64,000 bases of DNA from positions 32,032,278-32,096,277 of the forward strand of contig OY783194.1 in assembly GCA_963678675.1 (NCBI GenBank), given 5' to 3'. The DNA comes from Xiphydria camelus (lineage: Eukaryota > Arthropoda > Insecta > Hymenoptera > Xiphydriidae). Within the stretch, counting starts at the first letter, position 1; each line of letters starts with the position of its first letter. Under the pieces are notes generated by a model that was not told the origin of the DNA, did no database searches, and saw only the letters and a program-made list of their open reading frames with translations. This document shows positions 1 to 10,592 of this stretch, in pieces. A program made the translations under genes and the position numbers.

Positions 1-149
1 ATCACGTTCAACGCTCGACGGACGAGTTCCAGGCGAACGTCCATCTCAAGCAGCAGAGCAACGTATAATATTCTCGAAGGGTGCAACCGAAAGCGTCTCG
101 TTGCTCTAATGTCGCGCGTACCTATACGTATAGGAAACCAACCTATTCT

Positions 150-358
150 AAGCAACACACTTTGGTCAAAATAACGTCACCAACTAATTAATGTCATTAT
201 TTTTGTTTCGGAATGGCATCAAACGTCTTTCAGAAATGGCAAAACAATGAGATTTTATCATTATTTTGTCATTTCTAAAAGACGTTTGATGTCGTTTTGA
301 CAACAAAAAAATTACGTCCTTTAGTGAGTGACATTACTTTGATCAAAGTTTGTTGCTT
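150..358. mobile_element. Palindromic MITE-like element (family R)
   Basis: The two ends form an imperfect inverted repeat of about 35 bp. The left arm starts AAGCAACACACTTTGGTC, and the reverse complement of the right arm starts AAGCAACAAACTTTGATC. The AT-rich interior is also partly self-complementary, around two GACGTTTGATG/CATCAAACGTC arms. There is no coding capacity, so this looks like a non-autonomous DNA transposon. I found only one copy in the window. Confidence 0.6.
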
Positions 359-956
359 GTGATACGAGGGCCCAGAAGATCCTAGCGAATAACGGAGAAC
401 GTGACCTCGGTCAGGCAGACCCTGAACTTTCCCCTTCCACCCATCCGGAAGGCTACGAGTTCAAGGTGGCCCCACCGAATTTCCCGCCATGAAGTCTACG
501 GCTGGTACAATGACCCCGCGTATTTGCCCGTACCTTGGGACAACAACGTCCAATGTCAAGGCAGGCGCGTCCACTTCGCTGGAGATCGCGTATCATGTAT
601 AATTGCGTCTAATACGACTCGACGTCTTCGTGTCACTCTCTCAGGAGTGAAAAGGACATTAGATAAATCAGATGCTCCATGACTATATCTCCGGGCTAGG
701 AGGTATTAATCGTACCACGGACGATTAATTAAACCGGTTGGGTATTACCTTGTATCTTGCGAAGGATCGACCGAGGGTCTTCAAGTTATACGTAAAGGAC
801 TTACAACCACGGATCCGTCCTAGAGGAGTAAAGTGGTAGCGGGGCTCAAGGACGATCCAACGAGTTGCGCGACCTCGAATCAGAGGAGCTAAAAACGCCG
901 ATACGCCGTTACACGGAAATCGTCTTGACGAGGACACGTCGCTGCTGCAGAAGCTG
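359..956. other. Window-edge stretch, no gene confirmed
   Basis: Nothing here can be assigned. A short open frame at 376-489 follows an AG dinucleotide and ends in TGA; it could be a terminal exon of an upstream gene but has no recognisable motif. It is treated as unproven. Confidence 0.3.
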
Positions 957-1470
957 CAGTGAGAACAATAACTCGGTCGATTTAATCAAAATTGAAGACA
1001 CAAGTGGATAAAGGTGTCATGTAACAAAAAGTTGGTTCTGAGATATTTGAGTTTGTAGGCCGCCTTCCATACAGTAGACATATGGAATACTAAACTTACT
1101 CCATGTAATATACATATGGGTTTTGAATGGCATTAGAGCTATCCAAGATTTACCAGAAGTTACATTGGGACATAACACTTTCATCCACTGAGTGATCTCA
1201 TTTTTTATAAAAATGTTACATGACACCGTAATCCACTTGTGTCTTCAATTATGGAGACGATGACCAAATCGTTTAGTGAAATATGGATCCTCCATATGTG
1301 TTTAGTTAAACTGACTACTTTTTGGTTAGAATAACTAAACGTTTGGTTGGAATAACATTCGATCAGAATAACTAAATATTTAGTTCAACTGATCAGTATT
1401 TTGGTCAGAATAACTAAACGCGTTTAATTAGATGCATTTTCTCATTTCGACCTAATTATTTTTCTTAGTG
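957..1470 (+). mobile_element. Family A MITE, copy 1, interrupted
   Basis: Family A is about 220-260 bp when uninterrupted. It starts near CACTGAGAAAAATAA(C/T)(C/T)TGGTC and ends with the inverted form, TTATTTTTCTCAGTG. The interior repeats phrases such as GAATAACTAAA and TTTGGTTCAACT. This copy is split by a second inverted-repeat element at 991-1249 and resumes at TGGAGACGATGACCAAA. Confidence 0.7.
991..1249. mobile_element. MITE nested in family A copy 1
   Basis: The ends are inverted repeats: ATTGAAGACACAAGTGGAT on the left and the near-exact reverse complement, ATCCACTTGTGTCTTCAAT, on the right. The match continues about 20 bp further inward (GGTGTCATGTAACA). It sits in the middle of a family A copy and is therefore the younger insertion. 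Confidence 0.65.
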
Positions 1471-1596
1471 TGCAAATCGTGGAGAGTTGCTAGCGACAGT
1501 TTAGCCATCATGCGTATTCTATCCTGGTAAAGTATTTTTTTAGTGCGATGGAAATATCTCGGCATATTTTATACCCCTTCAAGAAGGTAAGAAAAA

Positions 1597-1840
1597 CACA
1601 GAGAAAAATAGCTTAATTAAAATGACAAAACGCATCTGGTTAAACATATTCAGTTATTCTAACTAAAATACTAGTAAGTTTAACTAAATATTTAGTTGCT
1701 CTAACTACATATGTATCTAATTATTCTAATCAGAATAAGTGCCAGTTTAACCAGAGAGATGGAAGGTCCATATTTCATCGAACAGTTTGGTCGTGGCCTC
1801 CAAGATTTCGGTTAGATTGACCAGCTTATTTTTCTCAGTG
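1597..1840 (-). mobile_element. Family A MITE, copy 2 (reverse)
   Basis: This is family A in reverse orientation. It begins CACAGAGAAAAATAG, continues with TTAAAATGACAAAACGCATC, and ends ATTTTTCTCAGTG. The internal GAATAACTAAA phrases appear as reverse complements. Confidence 0.65.
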
Positions 1841-2554
1841 CACGATTCATGCACACCTGTTGCTTCCCCGAACGGAAAGCCAATAACACCACGCGTGGAT
1901 CACTCGTAGTCAGCCGTAGGCCAATCTCCAGGGCCTACCGAGAGATCGTCACGCTGGAAGCCGCCGCGGGGTTCCTCGCCTACCCGATAATCACGTCGTG
2001 GTACGGTATTTTCCCGGAATGCCTGCCCCATCCGCGACCTTCCCGGAATAGTGTGACCAGCAATGACCTTGAAGACAGTTACCACGAGCAGTGGACCTAT
2101 AAACCGCGAGAGGTGCACGACCCGCCCGTACGACCTTCTTCGCCGGTATCGCGATCGCGCAGTGGGCCGACCTGATAACGCGCGAAACTCGCCGGAATTT
2201 CATTTCTCATCAGAGTATGAACAGCGCGATAAAAATACACGTAAAAGTTCAAAGCGATCGAGAGCCAACATCGAACCTCTGTTCACTATCGATCAATGAT
2301 GGTCCAATCCTGTTCTTCCGAAGGTCGAACCACGCACGGACGGGCAACCCATCGAAACCCGTTTCGAGCCCGAATCGAAATTTGTCATCCGGTTTAGACC
2401 GTCTAAAAATAGGAAGCCGGATAAAACGAGCACTCGCCCATAAGCGATCACCGCGTCCCGCAGATTTCCTCGCGCGCTCTTCGTAGTAAAACGTCCCGCG
2501 GCGAAGAAGTCCGTGATATATCGCCGGTCCGCTCGCCCGCTTTTGTCCGCTCGC
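1841..2554. other. 5' flank of obst-B
   Basis: This CpG-rich single-copy DNA holds no open frame I would defend. By position it should contain upstream regulatory DNA of obst-B. Confidence 0.3.
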
Positions 2555-2562
2555 TATAAATA
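2555..2562 (+). promoter_or_regulatory. Candidate TATA box of obst-B
   Basis: TATAAATA lies in a CpG-rich context about 370 bp upstream of the obst-B ATG. No AG acceptor is needed between them, so the leader could be one exon. No strong TCAGT initiator sits 25-35 bp downstream, so the exact start site is open. Confidence 0.4.
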
Positions 2563-2934
2563 ATCCGCCGCGCGTATCGTGAGAATCGTCTCTTTGTACG
2601 ACGGCGACGATCGCGACGACGAACGACTAGACGGCAGAAACCCGGAATGGGTGTTCGATGCGAGCATGCAGAAGAGCGGCTCTCCTTAGGCTACGGCGCG
2701 GTGCAGGTCGTCGAGAGTGTCGAGTGTTGTAACTCGTTGCTCGCCGGGCCCAAAGTGGGGGAGGGATATAAGGCTTTGAGTCCCCGTTCGAGAGCCCCAG
2801 TAGCCTCTAGTCATCAACACGTATACTAGCGACCATCCTTAACGCCGGAGCCGTGCCCGGGCCTACGAGGTGCCGAGACTACTGACTCCCCTCCCCCCCT
2901 GCAAGCCCCCCCCGCCTCCCACTCCAACGACATC

Positions 2935-3098
2935 ATGAAGAAGGAGGTCCTTTGTCTCCTCGTTTGCCTCGGTGAGTTCTGTACATGCTTTCTCTCTCGA
3001 CCTTGCTCGTAGCGAAAAGACGGTCTTGCCGTGCGCGGAGCGTTTCGATCCTTTTATTTGGGCTTCCCCGTCCGATGTAAATCCTTGAGAAAAATCCT

Positions 3099-3142
<44 letters not shown>

Positions 3143-6100
3143 TGTCGTTGCAACGCGGTCGTTAAGTCTTTTTTTTTGGCTGGTGCAAAGTTCTGCGATC
3201 ACGCTGAGGAAAATAATTTGGTCTATTTATAGTAACTCAAATCTTCGAGACGATAATCAAACCGTTTGGTGGAATATGGATCCTCCTTCTGTTTGGTTAA
3301 ACTGACCGTTCTTTTTGGTTAGAATAACTCAATATTTGGTTCAACTGACCAGTATTTTTATTAGAATAACTAAACGCGTTTAACTCGACGCGTTTTGTTA
3401 TTTTAATCTAATTATTTTTCTCAGTACAGATTTCCTCTCTCGCTGCGGAAATATTATAGTAGAAAGTAACTCCGACACAAGAAGGGCGGTTATTTTGCGA
3501 TGAGAAGAATTCTATCGAGTTTCTCTATTCCGCGGGAGAAAATGGGGATTCGGCGTGATTTATTCTACGTATTTTCAACAGTCAGTGGGATTCGAGGGGT
3601 TTTCGTGGTTGGTAATATTGCTTCTAGACTGGTCTATCGCTTTCTATTATTCCGGTCGTACGAATTACCCAAGAAGCGCAATGTGAAATAAAAGGCAACT
3701 GGAAGGAATTGCTATAAGAAGCATAAATATTACGAAGCGGTGTGGTACCAATCATAAAAATCACTAATGCATCCCCCGCTCGCGAGAAATACGAGTAAAC
3801 CGCATACGCTATACCTCTCTCTTCTCCAGCTACATATGTATATTGAGAGGAGAGTTTATTTGTAGGTAAAAAATATATACTTGATTTTGTGACGAAAGGA
3901 ATATTTCGTTGTGGACCAAGTAATAATATATTCTTATTAAAAAATCTCTTTTTTGTTCAAACGGAAATAAAGCGATAGCTAACGAAAATTTGCTTGGCTC
4001 AAAGAAATATCTCATTCGCCGTAATCAAGTATACGTATACTAACTATAAATAAACTCTTTTCTCAGTGTACGTAAGAGTTTCGAAACGACAATCTTTGTT
4101 CCCGGAACGCGCACGCCGTATACCAAATATTTCACGCGATTCCACGAAGATTATTCCCACTCCTCCGAAAGTTATCGCGTGCAGCGAAACGATCCGATCG
4201 CGAATACATTCGAATTCGTTCGACCTCGCGGTCCCACGATTTCCCAGAATACGTGATCGAGAGACGGTATCGTGGCCATGGATCCGATCGATTCGTCTTG
4301 GAGTCGCATCCCTCCGTTCGGATCGCGTCTCTCCTTCCTTCCAGCGTTATCACTCGCGGAGCAACCCTCACGGGAAACTGGAAAGCGGCGGTTGCGATCG
4401 TGCCGGACGATTAAGCGACATTTAAAGTCCCGTCTCGCGCCTCGCACTTTCTCACTTACTTTCTTTCTTCTCGGCGAGGTCGACCGGCGTCTTTTTCCGT
4501 GCGTCGCGCGTTCCGTCCGTCCGTCGTGGTTCTTGGACGCGGACCCCGTCATGGGAAGGAGCGAGGTTGCTAACCACTCCTTTCCTCGACGCCCTCCTCG
4601 TATCTCCGCGCCGTCGCTCTCATTGTCTCTCGCTCGCGCGACGGCATTTGTGCTGGTGCACGAGCGACAGTGCGGAAGTCGATGAATGTAGGGTTGAAGT
4701 GGGAGAAGCGTGATTGAGGTACAAGTTCGAAATCGATTGCAGATATCGAGAAAAAGTTTAAACGAAAAAAATGTTTCTATATATTTTCACTATAAAAAAT
4801 ACTGCTCTACGTTTTTTGCGTTTTGAAATAATCGCGTTCAAAGTTAAATAGAAACTGGGACATCCATTCCATTTTTGCCCTACACTGAGAGAAGAAATTG
4901 TTGGTGCCAAAAAAAAAATGCTTTCTTTAATCAAAAATATAAACATGATTTCAGGATCAATCCACGATTTTCTTCGTGCGTGAAAATACTTGATAGACTC
5001 GAGTAGTTGTTCTTTTTGCGCAGAAAGAATTATTTGTTTCTCCGACGGTTCTCTCTTGAATCAAGAATATGTATTCTTCGACCAAGAATCTGTATTCTTA
5101 AATATTTTTAAGATCATATTATGTTCTTGAGATTCGAGATGTATTTTTTTAAGGTTTAAGAAAATGTTCAAAATCAATTATCTCGAAATTGACTGGAGAT
5201 AACGAAAACAAGTTTCAATAAAAAATGTTTCCCTGTATTTTTACTACAAAAAAGCTACTTTACGTTTTTCGTATATCTCCACTGCGTTTTGAGATAATCG
5301 CATTCAAAGTTAAGTAGAAACTGGGGCATCTATCCTACTTTTACCCTACTTGTAATATAAGATTGCACGTGCGGAATGGAATGTACATACGTAGAGAGAC
5401 TATCTGCGTATGCGCGCGCTGCGTACAAATCGCGCTCGATCGATTTTCGATCGTCGAACAGGATCTCTCTTATCCATTTGTTTCCCCGCGTGGGGCGACA
5501 TGAATCGCGATACGCGACACGAATAAGTGAAACGAACGGAATGTCGAAACGTCGCGACGGGGAAACTGAAAAATACAACCGGATTGTGCGTTGTTTCGCA
5601 GGGGCCGTCAGCGCGCTCTCGAGGAAGCAGGAAGCCGCAGAGCAGAGTCGTCGCAAGGCTGCGCAGCCCAGCCCGAAGAAGCCGCAGGCCGCCGAAGAGG
5701 AGGAGTACGACGACGAGCTCTCGGATCAGTGCCCGGAGCCTAACGGCTACTTCCCGGATGCCGAGCAGTGCGACAAGTACTACGACTGCAGGGACGGCAA
5801 GATCACCGAGAAGCTCTGCCCGGACGGCTTGGTTTTCAATGACTTCAGTCCGCAGCACGAGAAGTGCGACTTGCCATTCGGCATTGACTGTTCCAAGAGG
5901 CCGAAAATGCGTGAGTGAAAATGATTGTCGATCTGCTCGTGATACACTGAGAATAAATGAATAATTGCTGATACCAAAGAAATGTTTCTTCAATCCAAAA
6001 CAGGATATAATTCCAGGATCAAGCCATGGTTTTCTTCGAGCAAAAAAAATATTTGATAGAGCGCGAGTACACCGAGAAAACAGTTTATTTGTAGTTAATA

Positions 6101-8041
6101 AACGTTTGTTTGAATATGGCGAGATAAACATTTTATTGGCTGAAGTAAATACTCGTTAACTATTACGATATTTATTTCGCACTATTTGATCCTTTGAGGC
6201 AACTATTTGAATGAAATAAAGATTTTAATTACCATATATTTTCTTGTCCTAATGAAATATTTAGTTCGCTGCATTTAAAATTAGATTTATTAATTGTTAA
6301 TAAACTGTTTTCTCGATGCAATTGCTTTGTTTTCGCAGTTTCTTGTTCCAACGAAGGTACTCTTGAATTAAAAAAAAATATATATATTCATCACAACTAA
6401 GAATCTGTATTCTCTTAAATATTTATAAGATCATGTGTTCTTGATTGAAGATATATTTTTTTGACACATTAGCAATTATTTCTCTCAGTATAGGCGATGC
6501 TGATATGTCGATCGCTGGGGATCGCGCAGTTCAGGAAAACTCGCATTTCTCAAAAACATATTTATTTCGTTCCGACGAATATCGATTCGATCCGGACAGG
6601 TAACCCGGATTCGCCCGACTATTCATTCGAATCGAATTAACGCTTAGCGAGGACCACTCGAAAACAGGTTCTCTTCTTCGTCGTTATGGCACCAGCCCAA
6701 ATTATCATCGCCTTCTTTCGAATTTTTCGATCTTTAAGGATTTCGTCCTAGTTGGATTCACTAGGAAAGCCGCCATGTCTTTTCCAAGATTTTAGATTCC
6801 TCCTCATTTCCAGATAAAGAGTGTTTCACTGACGAACCATGGTTCCTCTGCTAAATGAGTCCTTCGAATTGTCACACGTGTTCCCAGTTTTGTTAACAAA
6901 TGTTCCTTTAATAGAAACAATTTCACGAAAGGTCCCCAGCACTCCCCGGAACTGACAAATCATTAATTACCGTACTACAATAGTCTACCATGAAAAACAA
7001 AGACCACGTGTAACAATTTCACGGTCTCCTTTACCCGAAACACCATATTTAGTCAGTGAAATAATTTTCACTTGAAAATAACAAGCGATCTGAATTCTCA
7101 CTAAAACACCACCCGACGCTTATCATCCGGACAGACTCCGCGCCTAAGAATCTACGTAAAACAAGGCGACTTCACAAACCGGATTCTTAACAAAAAATCA
7201 CTATCGATCCGCAGAGGAGCCCCACCCCAGCACTCACTGTCCTCGCATGCACGGCTACTTCGCCCACGAGGACACCTCGATCTGCGACACCTTCTACTAC
7301 TGCGTGGAGGGTAAATTCAACATGATCACCTGCCCGGACGGCCTGGTCTTCTCGCCGAAGACCGGCATCTGCAACTGGCCCGACGAGGCCCAGAAGAAGG
7401 GCTGCGGCTCGCGCGAGCTCTTCAACTTCACCTGCCCCAAGGTCGACGAGTCCGTGGCCGCCACGCATCCCCGCTACCCCGACGCCGAGGACTGCCAGTA
7501 CTTCTACGTCTGCGTCAACGGGGAGATCCCCAGGCGAAGCGGATGCAAACTCGGTCAGGCGTTCGACGAGCGCACCGGGAAGTGCGACTGGGCCAGGAAG
7601 ATACCGGAATGGTAGGCCGAACGTCTCGAGGTTTCGCCGGTTTTCGCCATCCCCGATCCCCTTTTGCGTAACGTGACCTCTCGAAAACCGCGTCACGAGG
7701 TGGCGCGTTGTAGTTTCGACGGTAAAAAGCTCCCGATTCGACGCGCCGAAGGCTCGACCGCGAGCGCTCGGCACGCCGGTTTCACCGCGCGGGATTCCAA
7801 GTTCTGGGATCGTCCGCGCGACGAAAGAAACGAGCTGGATGGATCGCGATTCGAATCGGGGAGTCGTAGTCGCTCACGCTCGATCGTACATTTCTTTCTC
7901 TCCGATTACAGCAAAGACTGGTACAAGGATCAGCTGACGGACGAGCAGCTCGACGCGCTGGAGAACCCGCCGCCGAAGCCGAAGCTGTCCGGAGGCGAGA
8001 ACAGGAGAAAGAGCCACCGGCCTTCCCAAAAGAAAGACTAG
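2935..8041 (+). CDS. obst-B: obstructor-B: secreted chitin-binding cuticle protein, three ChtBD2 domains
   Basis: Exons are 2935-2971, 5602-5910, 7215-7611 and 7912-8041, giving 290 aa. All introns are GT-AG, with junction phases 1, 1 and 2. Residues 1-17 are a signal peptide. Residues 20-54 are a charged, low-complexity stretch ending in EEEEYDDE, characteristic of Obst-B. Three six-cysteine domains follow: Cys56-109, Cys124-179 and Cys189-248. Each has the aromatic pair after Cys2 (DKYYDC, DTFYYC, QYFYVC) expected for chitin contact. The tail after the last cysteine begins KDWYKDQLTDEQLD and is basic. From memory, the acidic prefix, the NMITCPDGLVF segment and the tail fit Drosophila Obst-B closely; this was not checked by search. 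The family role is binding and organising chitin in the extracellular cuticle matrix of epidermis and trachea. The ATG is the only one that gives a signal peptide joining exon 2 in frame. Introns 1 and 2 are packed with MITEs. Confidence 0.93.
3102..3140. repeat. (CT)n microsatellite
   Basis: An uninterrupted CT dinucleotide run of about 19 units lies in intron 1 of obst-B. Confidence 0.95.
3202..3425 (+). mobile_element. Family A MITE, copy 3
   Basis: The element starts CGCTGAGGAAAATAATTTGGTC and ends ATTTTTCTCAGT. The internal phrases GGATCCTCCTTCTGTTTGG and AGAATAACTAAACGCG match the other copies. It lies in intron 1 of obst-B. Confidence 0.7.
3842..4068. mobile_element. Family C MITE, copy 1
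   Basis: The ends are inverted: ATTGAGAGGAGAGTTTATTTG on the left and AAATAAACTCTTTTCTCAGTG on the right. The interior carries the family phrase GAAAGGAATATTTCGTTG. It lies in intron 1 of obst-B. Confidence 0.6.
4705..5350. repeat. Two family N copies flanking a truncated family B MITE
   Basis: Family N (about 180-200 bp; phrases such as AAAAATGTTTC, TTACTACAAAAAAGC and CGTTCAAAGTTAAATAGAAACTG) occurs at about 4705-4882 and 5152-5350 in the same orientation. Between them, 4883-5148 is a family B MITE starting CACTGAGAGAAGAAATTG that lacks its right end. A third family N copy lies inverted at about 58400-58612. Confidence 0.6.
5945..6489 (+). mobile_element. Family B MITE, copy 2, with nested family C
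   Basis: The outer element starts CACTGAGAATAAATGAATAA and ends GCAATTATTTCTCTCAGTA. Family B phrases (GGATCAAGCCATGGTTTTCT, GTACTCTTGAAT, AGAATCTGTATTCT) are split by a family C element at 6070-6319. That element runs from CACCGAGAAAACAGTTTATT to AATAAACTGTTTTCTCGATG. The whole lies in intron 2 of obst-B. Confidence 0.7.
6070..6319. mobile_element. Family C MITE, copy 2 (nested)
   Basis: This is inserted within family B copy 2. Its terminal inverted repeats are close to CACCGAGAAAACAGTTTATT. The phrase GGCGAGATAAACATTTTATT near its left end matches the family C copies at 11.7 kb and 46.0 kb. Confidence 0.7.
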
Positions 8042-8088
8042 ACCTCGCGTAGATTAGGTTAAGCTGTTAATTTTAACTCTGTTTGTAC

Positions 8089-8094
8089 AATAAA
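8089..8094 (+). terminator. Polyadenylation signal of obst-B
   Basis: AATAAA lies 48 bp after the obst-B stop codon, in an AT-rich 3' end. Confidence 0.75.
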
Positions 8095-8539
8095 CTTACG
8101 ATAATTTTAATTACTGATATCGTCCGCATTTCTTTTTCCTTCTTTCGACGACTTTCACGCTACATTATGCGTATAAAGCACCTCGATTCCCCGTTGTTCG
8201 AAAAGAGCCAAGATGGTCGACAATTTGTAGCTTTTCAACATCGAATTTAATCGATCTTATAAACTCTGATTGGCACATTTTGATTGCACTCGTAAAAACG
8301 ACGTATTTTAACTTACCCTGAGTTTTGCAGGGTATTGAATTTTTCTCTCGCACTTCGCCTCACTCTCCTAACGAGTTTGACGAGCCTATGCCCACAGTGC
8401 GCACGAAAATCGGGCGAAAACGGAATTTCGGGAGAAATCCCGCTTGCGAAACTAACCAATTCCAGCGTTAATTCCTGATTCGAACGCTCTATTTGCCTCG
8501 GGCGGTGAGGCGAGGCGAAGGGGTGTTGGCGCCATCCCC

Positions 8540-9170
8540 CCGAAATTCCATCGAGGCGTAAGGTAATTGTCCCAATAGGCGAACGGCTGAGCTCAATATC
8601 CGGACAGGCATAAAAATTCATGCACTCTCTGAAACTAATATTGGTTTGATCGAAAGAAACGCGTTTTTGAATAGTCCTAAGAATACGTTTATTCGGTTAG
8701 AATGATCATCGATTAGATGTATATAAGTATTATTGATTTACCTTAATATTATTTGGATCAAATTGGTATTCGTTCGAATCGAATAGATATGCTCTTAGGA
8801 CTATTCAACAAAAGCGTTTATTTCGATGAAGCAAATTTTTTCTCAGTGTACAGTAGATTTTATTCTTACCAGTGACACTTCCTGTATACATCTTTAATTT
8901 ATTGAAGATTTTTTTTCACTAAGGTAAAAGTACCAGTGTCCAGACACATTCCAATATCCGGACATATTTACGTATAACATAAATTATTGAATGCTGCGAA
9001 AGAATCTGCAATAAATTAGAGATGCTCACGACAGATTCCATCTAGTAAGAACACTGAATCAAATCTGCTACATACATTTTTATGGTTGTCCGGATATTGG
9101 TCATAATTTATGTTAGTCGTTCCCTTTTACCCCATTTAATAATTTGAATTATACTCAAATATGTCCGACG
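8540..9170 (-). repeat. Family M repeat, copy 1, interrupted by family I MITE
   Basis: Blocks at 8563-8618, 8850-8925 and 9110-9165 are reverse complements, in the right order, of the compact copy at 52709-52893. Shared phrases are TATCCGGACAGGCATA, CTTCCTGTATACATC and TTTGAATTATACTCAAATAT. The copy is split by a family I MITE at 8623-8848. It also has about 170 bp of extra, M-like sequence between 8926 and 9109. Confidence 0.55.
8623..8848. mobile_element. Family I MITE, copy 1 (nested)
   Basis: The terminal arms are inverted: TTTGATCGAAAGAAACGC with AATAGTCCTAAGAATA on the left, and CTTAGGACTATTCAACAAAAGCG then CTCAGTG on the right. The interior matches the copy at 54263-54486. Confidence 0.6.
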
Positions 9171-9639
9171 GCTAGGACGTGTTCTGCTATTGGTACAGCT
9201 GCCTTACACGCGCTCGTAACGAACGTCACGCGCCCTCGTAACGAATTGTGCGACGATTACCGGGAAAATGCTTTCGTGGAGTGAAAATAAACGGAGAACA
9301 TTCTTCGGCGTCGCGTGGCGTCACACCGCGACGGTACCAGGGCCTTTCGCCTCGAGCGGCTATATACACGCCTCGCTTCTTGTATTCCCCCCCAATTTGT
9401 CTATCAACTCGCCCGCCACGTTTCGATGCTGTTTTGCCGCTCCGCGGTTACGTACCCAGCTACATCGTCCTTTCCGGAAGTGTTTGTCTTCCTCCGGCCA
9501 TCGCGGACTTCCCCGGGCATTTTTTCCAATCGCCACGGTCGGCGTTTCGATTTCGGAATTCACCGATCGTCGATACCACTTTGCATTTGAAAAAAAACCT
9601 CACTGGAGGATTTAAATCTATGCATATAACAGAACATGT
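9171..9639. other. Intergenic DNA, no gene seen
   Basis: This is mixed-composition DNA between the family M repeat and a duplicated-module repeat. Several overlapping open frames of 67-134 codons occur on both strands, but none has a signal peptide, cysteine pattern or domain. Confidence 0.3.
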
Positions 9640-9960
9640 CCTGACCGACTGATTGATTCATCAACGCTGAGCCGAAATCGCTGAAGCTATTTATATGAAA
9701 TTTGGACAGTAGGTTTCTTTCGTGACATAAGCACCCACTGAGAAAGGATTTTACGAAATTCTTCCCCTGAGGTGGTAAAATAGGGGATGTAAGTTTGCAT
9801 GAAAATTCGTCATTTTTGAAGTTATATCCATGGAAATTGGTATTTGGCCTTTCGATCAGAAATTAAGAAAGACGTGTATCAGGATTTTTGAAAATTTATC
9901 CCTTAAAGGGATTGAATAGGGGTTGAAAATTTGCATGGGAATTTCTATTCCTTTCGAGAT
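9640..9960 (+). repeat. Repeat with a duplicated hairpin module
   Basis: Two diverged modules, at about 9742-9815 and 9875-9945, share the pattern GGATTTT-GAAATT-TCCC-AGG-AAAATAGGGG-TGAAA-TTTGCATG. Each can fold through a CCCCT/AGGGG stem. From memory this module resembles a dispersed repeat found in many arthropod genomes; it is not assigned to a class. Confidence 0.45.
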
Positions 9961-10592
9961 CCACGCCGACAAAGTCGCGGATGAGAAACTACTCAATTCA
10001 CAGAATTCTTCAAGAAACAGCGTCACCTTTCCTCGCAGTCCAGCCGTATAATCGACGCATCGATAAATATTATATTTCCAGCGGCAGATTCCTCGCGACT
10101 GAAAGATCGCGCGACCTTTGCAATTTTCTCCGAAAGCCGGAGAAGGCTCGAGCGGGCGAGCTTCGGATGTGTCGGAAATGTCGGATGTGTGGAAAGAGCA
10201 TAGGTCGGACGGACCGATAGACGCGTATGTAGCGGAGAAGAAAGAAGTCCAGGGAGGGGGGACAGAAGGAGAGAGACAGAGGAGAAAAGACAGGGAAAAG
10301 TGCATGGTCACTCGTCTCGGATAATCCCGATTCTCGACGACTCTTCCACGGCATTCGCGGCGGCCAGAGGCGGCGCACGGCGTGGCTGTGCGACACGACG
10401 GCGTCGAAAGTGGGGAAGTTGACGCATAGTGGGGGTTGCCAGGGTATACCCGGAGGAGAGCCGCCGTCGCTGCAGTCTCTCGCGACGAGACGCCATTCCA
10501 AAGAGAGCCCAAAAATTATCTATAATAGTTGTTGCAATACGTTTCCGTAATCGTACGATATCTTTCTCGACGGTCACAATCGCAGTTTCAAA

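Noticed and set aside
1..69. Short frame ending in TAA at the very start of the window
   Set aside because: About 20 residues without any recognisable motif; it cannot be told from chance.
376..489. Open frame after an AG that ends in TGA, possible last exon of an upstream gene
   Set aside because: The acceptor has a poor pyrimidine tract, no motif is recognisable and no donor exon is in the window.
7664..8041. 125-codon frame covering intron 3 and the last exon of obst-B
   Set aside because: Retaining the intron stops the protein at once (GAATGGTAG); the spliced form restores the cysteine codon and the known Obst-B tail.
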